Of a stretch of DNA of 64,000 nucleotides, positions 39,522-47,909 are shown piece by piece; the stretch's first letter is position 1, and every line of letters starts with the position of its first letter. Position numbers and translations under genes: made by a program. Source of the DNA: an uncultured Verrucomicrobiota bacterium (GTDB taxonomy: Bacteria > Verrucomicrobiota > Verrucomicrobiia > Opitutales > Opitutaceae); contig CAIUGM010000040.1 in NCBI GenBank assembly GCA_903898675.1, positions 62,001-126,000 on the forward strand, in the 5' to 3' direction. Under the pieces are notes generated by a model that had not been told where the DNA came from, did no database searches, and was given only the letters and a program-made list of their open reading frames with translations.

Positions 39522-39987
39522 GGTGGCCGGTGGTGAGGTGCGCGTGGTGCCTTGATCGACCGATCAGCAGCTGCCTTCAGTTCGCGGTACGGCGCGAGGC
39601 TCAGGGCGAACGTTCACCGGTGAAGCCGCCAAAACCGGCGCGCTGGCGGTCGCTTTCGCGAAAAGCGCAGGCACAACCCACACCCCGGCAACCAGGGCAC
39701 CCAGCTTGGCGAAGAATGATTTGCGCGAACAATGCGAACTCACGGTGTGTGTACGGTTCAAATTCGCCCCACAGCAAAGAAGCCATCCCCACAATGTAAA
39801 ACAAAATTTCAAAACCTTGTGCGGCGCCGGCCATTATTAGGACAGGCTGACGTTTTTCCATGGGGCCTAATGCACCGGACCGCCCCAAATAATCCTTCAG
39901 TTTGGGACCGGTCGGCCGCCGCCCTCCCGGCGCAGTCACACCCTGATGCACCGCCGGGGGCGTTTTGCCCGCTTGGAGTGTGTCTGC
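39522..39987. other. 466-bp region upstream of the act operon
   Basis: It contains one possible short gene (39564-39743, listed separately) and the presumed promoter of the 11-kb respiratory operon. The stretch 39730-39870 is AT-richer than its surroundings. The end of the sulfotransferase gene borders it at 39988. I see no clear -35/-10 pair that I would defend. Confidence 0.4.
39564..39743 (-). CDS. Possible short secreted protein upstream of actA
   Basis: From GTG 39743 this frame gives 59 residues: SRKSFFAKLGALVAGVWVVP (a Tat/Sec-like signal region with SRKSF before a hydrophobic core), then a Pro/Val/Arg-rich tail ending in PEPRAVPRTEGSC. The frame extends upstream to ATG 39812 without added sense. 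It lies 42 bp before actA on the same strand. The signal-peptide character and position argue for a real small gene; short length and no visible ribosome site argue against it. Confidence 0.4.
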   Translation of the reverse strand: MSSHCSRKSFFAKLGALVAGVWVVPALFAKATASAPVLAASPVNVRPEPRAVPRTEGSC

Positions 39988-40704
39988 CTACCCCAGCATC
40001 GACAGGTAGTCGGCGTCGTTACTCCCGATCTGGGTCAAAATAAATCCGGCCGCGGACAACACCTTCAAGTAACCCAGGCGGCCGACCATGTTCTTCCAGT
40101 GCTCGCGGCAGCGGGCATAGAGGTTCACGTCCTGCTCATTGAGCTGCAAGATCGCGCGACGGACCGAGCAGTCGAGTTCATAGTTGGCCGACTTTTTCTC
40201 GGGATTGACGTTGTCGCGCCGGGCCGCGGCCGGCGGCAGGCCGAGAATCTTGGTCATGCAAGCGAAGGAAACGTCGAATTCCTCCATGAGGCCGATGAAA
40301 TGGAAGTCTTCCGGCTGCTTGCTCCCGAAAAAATGGCTCATCTCGTTGCGCACCTCGGGCAGCGCCGCATACTCGCCCACGGAAAGTTTCTTGGCGTGCA
40401 ATTCCTGGCAAACCGGATGCTGCCAATCGTGCGCCCGCAGCCGGTGATAATAGGAGGAAACCACGCGCTCGACGGGATCGCGCACCCAGGTGATCAACTT
40501 GGCGTTTGGGAACTTCCCCGTAAGCTGGTCGGTCTGAAAGTGCCCGTGAACGCATTGCGCCGTTGCCGGCACCTCGGCCAGGGGTTGCCCGAAGGCGTCG
40601 GTCACCTGCCAGTAGTGAAGCACGAACCCCTCGCCGTAGTGCTCCTTGAGCACGTTGCGGACGCTGACTCCCCCGGTTTTCGGAATGTGAATGCTCAGAA
40701 TCAT
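39988..40704 (-). CDS. Sulfotransferase family protein
   Basis: A 238-aa PAPS-dependent sulfotransferase-fold protein. The 5'-phosphosulfate loop IPKTGGVSVRN (residues 6-16) and the 3'-phosphate motif WVRDPVERVVSSYYH (about 73-87) are both intact, with His35-region and His55 (VHGHF) as candidate catalytic residues. No signal peptide, so it acts in the cytoplasm, probably on a glycan or lipid precursor. An APS kinase gene that could supply PAPS lies about 7 kb away. Local GC content is lower than in the neighbouring operons, suggesting a separate history. Confidence 0.82.
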   Translation of the reverse strand: MILSIHIPKTGGVSVRNVLKEHYGEGFVLHYWQVTDAFGQPLAEVPATAQCVHGHFQTDQLTGKFPNAKLITWVRDPVERVVSSYYHRLRAHDWQHPVCQELHAKKLSVGEYAALPEVRNEMSHFFGSKQPEDFHFIGLMEEFDVSFACMTKILGLPPAAARRDNVNPEKKSANYELDCSVRRAILQLNEQDVNLYARCREHWKNMVGRLGYLKVLSAAGFILTQIGSNDADYLSMLG

Positions 40705-40797
40705 AGCTGGCGTGAACAGCGGTTGAAAGGTAGCAGAGTTGAAGCCAAGACGTCACGCAATTGTAACGGTTACCGCTATTAAAATGCGTTCATCAAA

Positions 40798-40815
40798 CTA
40801 GGGCGACAACCCTAG
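40798..40815 (-). terminator. Hairpin downstream of the TolC-exporter operon
   Basis: CTAGGG, a 6-nt loop and CCCTAG, followed on the minus strand by TTTG. It lies 52 bp beyond the ATPase stop. The T-run is short, so it may be a weak terminator. Confidence 0.45.
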
Positions 40816-40866
40816 GGCGTCAGGTTCCCGAACGGTCAGTCGCAGCCGGGGCCAGTAAACCTGCCG

Positions 40867-41562
40867 TTACTTCCGGACAAACTCGCCATCCCGCATCGGC
40901 TTCGTCTCGTCGCAGCGCTCGGCGATGTCCGGATTGTGCGTCACCAGCACCACCGCCTGGCCATTTTCCTTGGCCAGCTTGGTCAAAAGATCGAAAACTA
41001 GGGCGGAATTCTTGACGTCCAGGTTGCCCGTGGGCTCGTCGGCCAGAATGATGGACGGCTGGTTGGCCAGCGCCCGGGCGACAGCCACGCGCTGCTGCTC
41101 GCCGCCCGAAAGTTGGGTCGCCAGCCGGTGGGTCTTGTCGCCCAGCCCAACCTCGCCCAGCAGCATCCGGGCGCGGTCCGCCATCTGGCCCTCATCCAGC
41201 CGGCCCAGCTTGCGCATCGGCATCATGACATTGTCGAGCGCCGAGAACTCCTGCATCAGGAAGTGAAACTGGAAGACGAACCCGATGTGCTCGCATCGCG
41301 CCGCGGTCCGGTCGAGGTCGCTGCTGTTCGACATCAGCTGCTCACTGATCCAGATCGACCCGTCATTCGGCTGATCGAGCAATCCCAGCAGGTAGAGCAG
41401 CGTGCTCTTGCCGCAGCCGGAAGGGCCCACGATGGCGGTCACCTGGCCGCGTCTCGCTTCAAAGGACACGCCCCGGAGGACATGCACTCGGCCTTCTCCT
41501 TCACCGAGGTAGCGGTGAAGATTTTCGCACCTCAAAACGATGGAATTAGTATTGGTCGCCAT
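40867..41562 (-). CDS. ABC transporter ATP-binding protein (LolD type)
   Basis: A 231-aa ATPase: Walker A GPSGCGKST (about 43-51), Q-loop FQFHFLM, signature LSGGEQQRVAVARAL, Walker [13 protein letters not shown] and H-loop LVTHNPD. It has the LolD/MacB-type layout that partners with FtsX-like permeases. Last gene of a TolC-adaptor-permease-ATPase operon, 5 bp after the permease stop. Confidence 0.9.
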   Translation of the reverse strand: MATNTNSIVLRCENLHRYLGEGEGRVHVLRGVSFEARRGQVTAIVGPSGCGKSTLLYLLGLLDQPNDGSIWISEQLMSNSSDLDRTAARCEHIGFVFQFHFLMQEFSALDNVMMPMRKLGRLDEGQMADRARMLLGEVGLGDKTHRLATQLSGGEQQRVAVARALANQPSIILADEPTGNLDVKNSALVFDLLTKLAKENGQAVVLVTHNPDIAERCDETKPMRDGEFVRK

Positions 41563-41567
41563 GGTGC

Positions 41568-42830
41568 TTATTGCGACGTGCCACGGATGATGTCACCCGG
41601 CTCGAGGCGGGCGGCGCGGCGGGCGGGAATGATGGCAGCCGTCATGACGACCACCGCTGCGCTGATGGTCGCGACCACATAATGCCAGATCGACCAGTAG
41701 ACTTGGAAAGTGTCAGTGCGGAAGATGCCACGGATCGGGAGTTTCACCATGGAAACGCCGTAGGTCACGCCCGCGCCCAAGGCCCAGCCGCCAATGGTGC
41801 CAAAGAACAGGACGATGGCGCCCAGCCAGATAAAAATCCGCGCGATGTCGCTGCGGGTGTAGCCCATGGAGCGCAGGATCGCGATCTCCTTGGTCTTCTC
41901 GATGACGATCATCGCGAGCGTGTTGAACATACCCAGGCCGGAAATCAGGATGATGGTCGAAACCGTGATGGCGGCGGAGATCTGCAGGGCCCGAAAGGCC
42001 TCCAGCCAGCTTTTCTCGCGCTCCTGCCAGCTCTTCGCGCCGTGGCGCAGCACACTTTCCATCTGGAGGGCGTCCATTGGCGCGCGATCTCGATCAAATA
42101 GCGCCACCTGGATAAATGAAGCCCCGGAAGTCTTCTTCAGCAGGGAACGCGCCTCGCCGAGGTGCATGAAGATGCGCACGCGGTCGATGTCGCTAACGCC
42201 GGTTTCATAGAGGGCTGATACCCGGTAGCGTCGCTGCTCGGTGCCGGCCTGCAGGAGAACCGAGTCCCCCGGCCCCAGTTGCAGGCGGTCGGCCAGCACC
42301 CGGCCGATCAGCAAGCCCTGCGGCGAGGAGCGGAAGTCCTCGAGGCTGCCGGCGCCACGCACGATCTGCGCGGCAAGGTCGGACACCGCGAGGTGGTCCG
42401 CCAGGTTGATGCCATAGACCTTCGCGGAGTCGTTCTTGAAGGAGCTGTCCGCTATCACCGAGCCTTCCACCACGGTGGAAACCCCGGAAACATTGCGGAA
42501 CTTGTGCAGGGCGTCGGTGATGCGCTCGGGGTCCTCCACCCCCTCGATGTACTTGCGGGCGGAACGGTCGGCCGCGACCTCAAACTTGCTCGCATCGGCA
42601 TTGTGGCCGGCGGCGGCCATGGCGAAAATGGTGTCCTGAAACTTGTCCTCGATCCGGATGGCCCCGTTGGTGCCGAGGATGGTCCGGATGAAGAACTGCT
42701 CGAAGCCGCTCGTCTGCGCCTGGGTGACGATGAAGAAGCCGATGCCAAAGATGATGCCCGCCAGGCTCATCAGCATGGAACGCTTGCGAGCCGTCAGGAA
42801 ACGGAGGGCGATGCGAAGATTGTTGGACAA
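41568..42830 (-). CDS. LolC/E-like ABC transporter permease
   Basis: A 420-aa FtsX-type permease: N-terminal IALRFLTARKRSMLMSLAGIIFGIGFFIV, the LolC/E-like opening with Arg/Lys before the first helix; a periplasmic domain (about 45-270); then three helices with the coupling loop IEKTKEIAILRSMGYTRSD. The start appears to be TTG at 42830, because the conserved LRIALRF segment precedes the first ATG (42776). A GA-rich inverted-repeat element begins at the very next base upstream. With the adaptor and TolC genes it should form an envelope-spanning exporter. Confidence 0.87.
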   Translation of the reverse strand: MSNNLRIALRFLTARKRSMLMSLAGIIFGIGFFIVTQAQTSGFEQFFIRTILGTNGAIRIEDKFQDTIFAMAAAGHNADASKFEVAADRSARKYIEGVEDPERITDALHKFRNVSGVSTVVEGSVIADSSFKNDSAKVYGINLADHLAVSDLAAQIVRGAGSLEDFRSSPQGLLIGRVLADRLQLGPGDSVLLQAGTEQRRYRVSALYETGVSDIDRVRIFMHLGEARSLLKKTSGASFIQVALFDRDRAPMDALQMESVLRHGAKSWQEREKSWLEAFRALQISAAITVSTIILISGLGMFNTLAMIVIEKTKEIAILRSMGYTRSDIARIFIWLGAIVLFFGTIGGWALGAGVTYGVSMVKLPIRGIFRTDTFQVYWSIWHYVVATISAAVVVMTAAIIPARRAARLEPGDIIRGTSQ

Positions 42831-43010
42831 GGGAAAATAGGAGAAGGCAGAAGGGACAAAGGAGAAGGGAGGAAGACGGCTTAAAGCGTGAGGCCAGTGG
42901 GAGGAAGTCAGCGGTGGATGGACCGCCGTGGTCAGTAGTGTTGTTTCAATGGTCTGTGATAATTTTTGCAGTCCCTTCTCCCTTCCCCTTTCTCCCTTCT
43001 CCCTTCTCCC
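42831..43010. repeat. Gene-less inverted-repeat element A (GA arm / CT arm)
   Basis: A purine-rich arm (42831-42871, GGAGAAGG units) and a pyrimidine-rich arm (42972-43010, CCCTTCTC units) flank about 100 bp containing GTGGTCAGTAGT-type sequence. It splits the operon between the adaptor and permease genes. Same architecture as elements at 47.0 and 48.0 kb; no open reading frame of note inside. Confidence 0.75.
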
Positions 43011-43024
43011 GCTCTGGGCCGAGC

Positions 43025-44161
43025 CTAGTTCGTCAGCACCTGGGTGCGCACCCGCTCGCCTTCGCGCAAACGGTCCTGCTGCTCGACGACCACCTCATCG
43101 CCTTCCTGTACGCCGGTCAGGATCTCCACCTGGTTGAGGCTGTCGTAGCCCTTCACCACCTTGCGCAATTCCAATTTGCCACCGGTCACGACATAAACGT
43201 ATTCGCCGACCAGCGCGCGGCGCGGGATGATCACCGCGTTGTCGCGCTCGGCGATGATGATGCTCACCTCGCCCGTGAGACCCGGCAGCAGCGTCCGGCC
43301 TTCGGGCAGGCTGATATCAAGAAACACGGTGTAGCGCTGCGTGGCCGGGTCGGCCGACGGCAGGATCTTCGAGATCACGGCATTGTACTGGTCGGCGCCG
43401 AAGGTCAGGAACCTCACGGTCGCCTTCTGGCCCAGCTTGATGGCGGCGAAATTCTCCTCGGTGATCTTGGCCTCAACCGTCCGGTTGATGGCGATGATGC
43501 TGGCGATGGGGGAATTGCTCGCGATGAGATCGCCGACGCGGGCCACGACCTCGGTGACCTGGCCGTCCGACGGGGCCACGATGGTCATCTTCGACTTCTC
43601 GCGCTCCTTCGCGTGCAGGCTGTTCTCCCAGTTGTCGAGGAGGAGCTTGAGGTTCACCTCGTCCAGCGTCATTTTCTGCTGCAGCTGTTCGTGCAGGCGC
43701 TTGGCCTTTTCAAATTCGGCGGCCGGGTAGGCCCCGGCCTTCGTCTGGCGTTCCAGGTTGTCGAGCGTGTCCCGTGAATTCAGGACCTCGGGCCGGAGGA
43801 TGGACCCCAGCTCGACCTTCTTCTTGGCCGCGACGATTTCATTCTTGATGCGCTCGATGTCCAGCTCGACGTCGGCCGTATCGATCTGCACGAGAAAATC
43901 ATTTTTCGCGAACCGCTTGCCGATCTCGAGTTCGCTGGCAATGACGCGGCCGCTGACCTCGCTCTTGAGCTCGATGCCGAACTCGGCCTTCACCTCGATC
44001 GTGCCGGGGACAAAGCGCACCGATTTGCCCTTGGTGGCGGCCATGACCTGGGCCACCGGACGCAGGATGTAGGCTACACCGTAGCCGATCGCCGCGAGGA
44101 CGACGGCCACGATGACCAACCGGATCACCCAATTCGGGGAGGAAGGCTTGGACGTGCTCAT
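43025..44161 (-). CDS. Periplasmic adaptor (HlyD/MacA-like)
   Basis: A 378-aa membrane-fusion protein. A signal-anchor helix (about 11-33, VIRLVIVAVVLAAIGYGVAYIL) is followed by the first lipoyl half (GIELKSEVSGRVIASELEIGK), an alpha-helical hairpin (about 95-190), the second lipoyl half (IVAPSDGQVTEVVARVGD), a beta-barrel domain and a membrane-proximal domain (GLTGEVSIIIAERDNAVIIP). Coupled by a 4-bp overlap to the TolC gene upstream. Confidence 0.88.
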   Translation of the reverse strand: MSTSKPSSPNWVIRLVIVAVVLAAIGYGVAYILRPVAQVMAATKGKSVRFVPGTIEVKAEFGIELKSEVSGRVIASELEIGKRFAKNDFLVQIDTADVELDIERIKNEIVAAKKKVELGSILRPEVLNSRDTLDNLERQTKAGAYPAAEFEKAKRLHEQLQQKMTLDEVNLKLLLDNWENSLHAKEREKSKMTIVAPSDGQVTEVVARVGDLIASNSPIASIIAINRTVEAKITEENFAAIKLGQKATVRFLTFGADQYNAVISKILPSADPATQRYTVFLDISLPEGRTLLPGLTGEVSIIIAERDNAVIIPRRALVGEYVYVVTGGKLELRKVVKGYDSLNQVEILTGVQEGDEVVVEQQDRLREGERVRTQVLTN

Positions 44162-45537
44162 TTGTTTGAGATGTTCACCAGGGCCGGATCTTCCACCAAC
44201 ATGCCGAGGAAATCACCGGTCATCAGCAGAAAGTCTTTCCGGGACGTCCCGGCGCTCAATTGGGTGTCGTACAAGTTGAGCTGGGCCAGCCCGACTTCCG
44301 ACTCGGACCGTACGCCGCGATCGAAATCTTCCTTCACCTGCTTGAGATTGGCCTCACTGGACGAGGAGAACCGGTCGTAGAGGTTCATGTTGCGCGCCGA
44401 GAAATAAAGCTGCTTGACCAGGGTCTGGGCGTCACTTGCCAGGCGCTCGGTCATCTGCCGGTAATCCATCTCCAGTTTCCGATGGGTGGCCAGGGAGATT
44501 CGCACCGCAGATTGCGACGACAGGCCGTCGAAAATATTCCAATTCATGGACAACCCCGCATACTTTGAAGTGACCGAATACTTCACCCCGGTGCCGTAAA
44601 AGTTATTCTGCTCGTCCTGGGCCAGGCCCATGACCGCGCTAATCTTGGGCCGCAGCCCGGTCTTGGTCGTCGCCAGGTTCAGTCTGTCGATTTCGATTTG
44701 GTGGCGCAGAGTGAAAGCCTCGCTGGTGGGCGGGTCCTTCTGGGCCAGGTAACCGGCAAGCAGCTGGGCAATCGGCTCGGGGGCATAGGTGATCGTGGGG
44801 ATGGAGTCCGGGATCGATTCATCGGCAATCGAGGCCAGGCCGGTCAGACGGGCAAAGGACTGCTTGGCTGTCTCGAAATCGAATTCCGTGTGCTCCTGGG
44901 CGATCTGGGCCTGCTCGGCATTCAGGCGGGCCGAGGCAATCTCGGTGCCCGAGATGAAATTCTTGGCAAACCTGTCCTCCTGCTCCTTCAGCCGTGTGTT
45001 GGTGTATTCCAGGAAGTAGCGGTTACGTCTCACCGCGAGTTTTTGCACGATCAAGTGAAGATAGCTGGCCCGGATCTCCTGGACGAGCAACCGGTAGCCC
45101 TCCCTGTACTGGCCCTTCGAGATTGTCTCTTGGATTTGCCCCACCTTGTAGTTGTTACGTTTTTCACCCCAGTAAAATAACGGCTGGGAAAGGATCAGCG
45201 AGTAGGGCGTCTTGGTGACGGTGTATGAATTGCTCGAATTGTTGGGGTTGCCCGGACCGTAGAGATACTTGCTGTCGTCGTTCGATTTATTGTAGCCGTA
45301 GGTGGCGTTGACGTTGGGCAGTAAATTCGACCGCGCTTGTAGTCGCACATTCTCCGCGATTTCAAGATCCAACGCCCGGCTGATCATGCGCGGGGATTGC
45401 TGGACCGAGGCCTTGATGATTTCGTCCAGCTTGGGGAAAAGCTGCTCGGGCAAAACCAAGGTGCTGGCCGCCGGTTCCGTGGCCCAGAGGCTGATTGCTA
45501 AAAATGGCAGCGCCAAAATAATCCTCAATTCTTTCAT
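44158..45537 (-). CDS. TolC-family outer-membrane efflux protein
   Basis: A 459-aa outer-membrane factor with a signal peptide (IILALPFLAISLWA) and two TolC repeats of long coiled-coil helices: ALDLEIAENVRLQARSNLLP-type and LRHQIEIDRLNLATTKTGLRP-type segments, each followed by strands. ATG 45537 gives the signal peptide directly; the in-frame extension to 45582 adds none. First gene of the exporter operon, so the complete TolC-adaptor-permease-ATPase system is encoded together. Substrate unknown. Confidence 0.88.
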   Translation of the reverse strand: MKELRIILALPFLAISLWATEPAASTLVLPEQLFPKLDEIIKASVQQSPRMISRALDLEIAENVRLQARSNLLPNVNATYGYNKSNDDSKYLYGPGNPNNSSNSYTVTKTPYSLILSQPLFYWGEKRNNYKVGQIQETISKGQYREGYRLLVQEIRASYLHLIVQKLAVRRNRYFLEYTNTRLKEQEDRFAKNFISGTEIASARLNAEQAQIAQEHTEFDFETAKQSFARLTGLASIADESIPDSIPTITYAPEPIAQLLAGYLAQKDPPTSEAFTLRHQIEIDRLNLATTKTGLRPKISAVMGLAQDEQNNFYGTGVKYSVTSKYAGLSMNWNIFDGLSSQSAVRISLATHRKLEMDYRQMTERLASDAQTLVKQLYFSARNMNLYDRFSSSSEANLKQVKEDFDRGVRSESEVGLAQLNLYDTQLSAGTSRKDFLLMTGDFLGMLVEDPALVNISNK

Positions 45538-46203
45538 GGGTAGTGGTCTGGACAGGCCGTCGCAAAGCTTGTGCCTTGGCAATCAGGAAATTCCCAACTT
45601 TCTCCCGCAGCCGATGGGGTATTTGCCTCGGAGAATTGTCTTATGCATTCGATTACCACGCGCGGACTTTAAGGATGCGCCGCTTGCAGCGTCGCCCGGC
45701 GTCCCGACGCAAAATCGCCAGGGGTGGTTGCCCCAACCGACCTGCTGATGCCAAAACGCCCTTGATCAGCCTTCGCCAAGACAAAGGCCCGACAAGGGGC
45801 AACGGCCACCATCTACGAAATCTCTTCCGTGTCCTCCGTGTATTCCGTGGGCAACCTTCTGGTTCAGTCCGGAGCCGCATTGGAGCCGGGCGCCAATGTG
45901 GTGCCTGACGAGCGAACGGATCGAACCCGGAATTTTGAACCGCGAAGAACGCGAAGAGTCGCGAAGGATTAATGACCAAATGACCGGCCTCTCCCGCCTC
46001 CCTTCTCCCTTCTCCATTCTGCCTTCTCCCCAGTCCCCCTGCCTTCGGGCGAACGCCCGTTGAAAGTTGAAGGTTGAACGTTGAAAGCCCACCAGTTCAT
46101 CTACCCACCTATCCGGTTTTCACCGTTCCCAATTTCCCGCTTTCAGCTTTCCCATCCTTCCCTTCCCCCTTCTCCCTTCTCCCTTCTCCTTCCTCTCCAA
46201 TCC
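45538..46203. repeat. 666-bp gene-less region made of several repeat motifs (region B)
   Basis: Between divergent genes. In order: an AT-richer stretch (45540-45700) likely holding the tolC promoter; AGGGGTGGTTGCCCC (about 45722-45736), related to 50510-50525; a solo copy of the GxxExxY-cassette arm type (45825-45856, TTCCGTG units); AACCGCGAAGAACGCGAAG (about 45938-45956); CT-rich runs (45990-46030 and 46157-46199); and GTTGAAAGTTGAAGGTTGAA (about 46058-46077). No reading frame here looks like a gene. Confidence 0.65.
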
Positions 46204-47019
46204 ATGCTCCGCCGCCTCCTCCCATTTAGCGCCGACCTCTGGACCCATCGCGAGCTGCTGTGGCAGTTCACCCTGCGCAACGTGGAACTGCGCCACAAGG
46301 GCAGCCATCTCGGTCTGATCTGGTCGGTGCTCAGCCCGCTGCTGATGCTGAGCCTCTACGTGCTGGTTTTCGGCTATATCTTCGGCGGCAGCTTCGGGGT
46401 GGTGCCCCACGAGACCCGGGCCGACTATGCGCTCGGCATCTTCTTCGGCCTGACTCTCTTTCAATTTGTGGCCGAGGTCATGGGCGTTTCGCCGGGCCTG
46501 ATTGTGTCGAATCCCAACTTCGTCAAGAAGGTCGTGTTTCCCCTGGAAATCCTGCCGGCCTCCAGCGTCGGCGGGGCGGTCTTCCACCTCATGATCAGCC
46601 TGGGCCTGGCCCTGCTCAGCCTGGTGCTGTTTGTCGACCGGCCCCTGACCATCGAGTTGCTCTGGCTCCCGGTGATCATCGCCCCGCTGATTTTGCTGTG
46701 CATGGGGATCGCTTGGTTTTTCTCCGCCATCGGGGTCTTTTTCCGCGACCTCGGCCAGGGCATGCAATTCCTCACCATGGCCCTGATGTATTCGAGCGCC
46801 GTGTTTTTCCCCGCCTCCAAGATCATCCACCCGGTCTGGATCTTCCTGCGCTTCAATCCCGTCCTGCTGGCCATCGAGCTCGCGCGCAACACCGCGCTCT
46901 GGGGCCAGCCCGTCAACTACAAGCACCTGGCCTACCTCTACGCCACGGGCCTGGCCGCCTGCTGGCTGGGCCACCTCGCCTTCCGCCGGATGAAGCCGGC
47001 TTTTGCGGATGTGCTCTGA
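46204..47019 (+). CDS. ABC-2 type glycan export permease (Wzm/TagG-like)
   Basis: A 271-aa permease with six membrane helices. An amphipathic N-terminal interface helix (LWQFTLRNVELRHKGSHLGLIWSVLSPLL) is the signature of polysaccharide/polyol-phosphate exporters of the Wzm/TagG/KpsM group. Later segments VSNPNFVKKVVFPLEILP and FLRFNPVLLAIELAR fit the same family. Start ATG 46204 is chosen because upstream in-frame sequence is repeat DNA. Its likely ATPase is the Wzt-like gene at 55255, about 8 kb away on the same strand. Confidence 0.88.
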   Translation: MLRRLLPFSADLWTHRELLWQFTLRNVELRHKGSHLGLIWSVLSPLLMLSLYVLVFGYIFGGSFGVVPHETRADYALGIFFGLTLFQFVAEVMGVSPGLIVSNPNFVKKVVFPLEILPASSVGGAVFHLMISLGLALLSLVLFVDRPLTIELLWLPVIIAPLILLCMGIAWFFSAIGVFFRDLGQGMQFLTMALMYSSAVFFPASKIIHPVWIFLRFNPVLLAIELARNTALWGQPVNYKHLAYLYATGLAACWLGHLAFRRMKPAFADVL

Positions 47020-47375
47020 GGAGGAGGGAGAATGGGGTAAGGAGAAAGGAGACTGGAAAACGGAAAACGGACTACTGACTACAGGACTAGTGACCACTGA
47101 CTTTCAATCATCCACCGCTTGCCGAGCCGACAGGAACACCATCATGTCAGCCATAGGCCCGGCGACGGCTGAAGGCTCAGTGACTACAATAGCTTAGCAC
47201 GAACGCGGGCCCGCTGTTTCCCAATTTCATCTTTCCCGCTTTCCTGAGTTTTTCCGCCTCCTCCCTCACGCCTCAAGCCCCACGCCTTCTCACCTCATAA
47301 TCCCGCCTCCATTCTCCTCCTCCCTTCTCCCTTCACCCTTCTCCCTTCACCCTTCTCCCTTCTCCCCGTTCCCCC
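47020..47375. repeat. Gene-less inverted-repeat element C
   Basis: A GA-rich arm (about 47019-47070) and a CT-rich arm (about 47303-47372) enclose about 230 bp. Inside are ACTACTGACTACAGG/GACCACTGAC-type sequence (47070-47100) and a segment (47117-47182, GCTTGCCGAGCCGAC ... GGCTGAAGGCTCAG) that is repeated in element D at 48137-48190. The right arm runs up to the start codon of the APS kinase gene. No gene supported. Confidence 0.75.
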
Positions 47376-47909
47376 ATGCCTCCCACCCCCGGTCACGTCT
47401 TCTGGATCTTCGGTCTTTCCGGTGCCGGTAAGTCCACCCTCGCCACCGCGCTGATCGAGGACTTGCGCGGCCGGAATATTCCGGTGCTGGCCCTCGACGG
47501 CGACGCCCTGCGCAACGGCCTGTGCACCGGCCTGGGTTTTACCGACGGTGACCGGCGGGAGAATCTCCGCCGGGCCGCCATGGTCGCACAGCTCGGCACC
47601 GCGTCCGGACTCTGTGTCGTCGCCTCCTTCATCACCCCGCTGGAAGCCAACCGCCAATTGGTCCGGGAAATCCTCGGCCCGGAGCATCTCTCGCTCATCC
47701 ACGCGGATTCACCGCTGGAGGTCTGCCGGCAACGCGACGTGAAAGGCCTGTATGCCCGGGCCCAGGCCGGCCAGATCCCCCAGATGACCGGCATGGGCTC
47801 TTCATTTGAGCGGCCGCTCAACCCGGACCTGGTCCTGTCCACCGCCACGGAAGCCCCCGCCGCCTCCGTGCAAAAACTGGTCGACTTCGCCTTGGGCAAG
47901 CTCGGCTGA
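47376..47909 (+). CDS. cysC: Adenylylsulfate (APS) kinase
   Basis: A 177-aa APS kinase: P-loop GLSGAGKST (about 12-20), LDGDALRNGLCTGLGFTDGDRRENLRR (the APS-binding segment), VASFITPL and the lid KGLYARAQAG. It phosphorylates APS to PAPS, the donor for sulfotransferases. No ATP sulfurylase (CysD/CysN or Sat) is encoded here, so APS must come from elsewhere. Its placement in a glycan locus with a sulfotransferase argues for PAPS use in sulfating a surface polymer rather than in assimilation. FTDGDR replaces the more common FSxxDR. Confidence 0.9.
   Translation: MPPTPGHVFWIFGLSGAGKSTLATALIEDLRGRNIPVLALDGDALRNGLCTGLGFTDGDRRENLRRAAMVAQLGTASGLCVVASFITPLEANRQLVREILGPEHLSLIHADSPLEVCRQRDVKGLYARAQAGQIPQMTGMGSSFERPLNPDLVLSTATEAPAASVQKLVDFALGKLG

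Noticed and set aside
39601-39951. 116-residue minus-strand frame upstream of actA
   Set aside because: Overlaps the better candidate at 39564-39743 in another frame and has no signal or domain pattern that I can defend.
45543-45908. 121-residue plus-strand frame in the tolC upstream region
   Set aside because: Part of it is simply translated repeat DNA (the TTCCGTG arm); no coding character.
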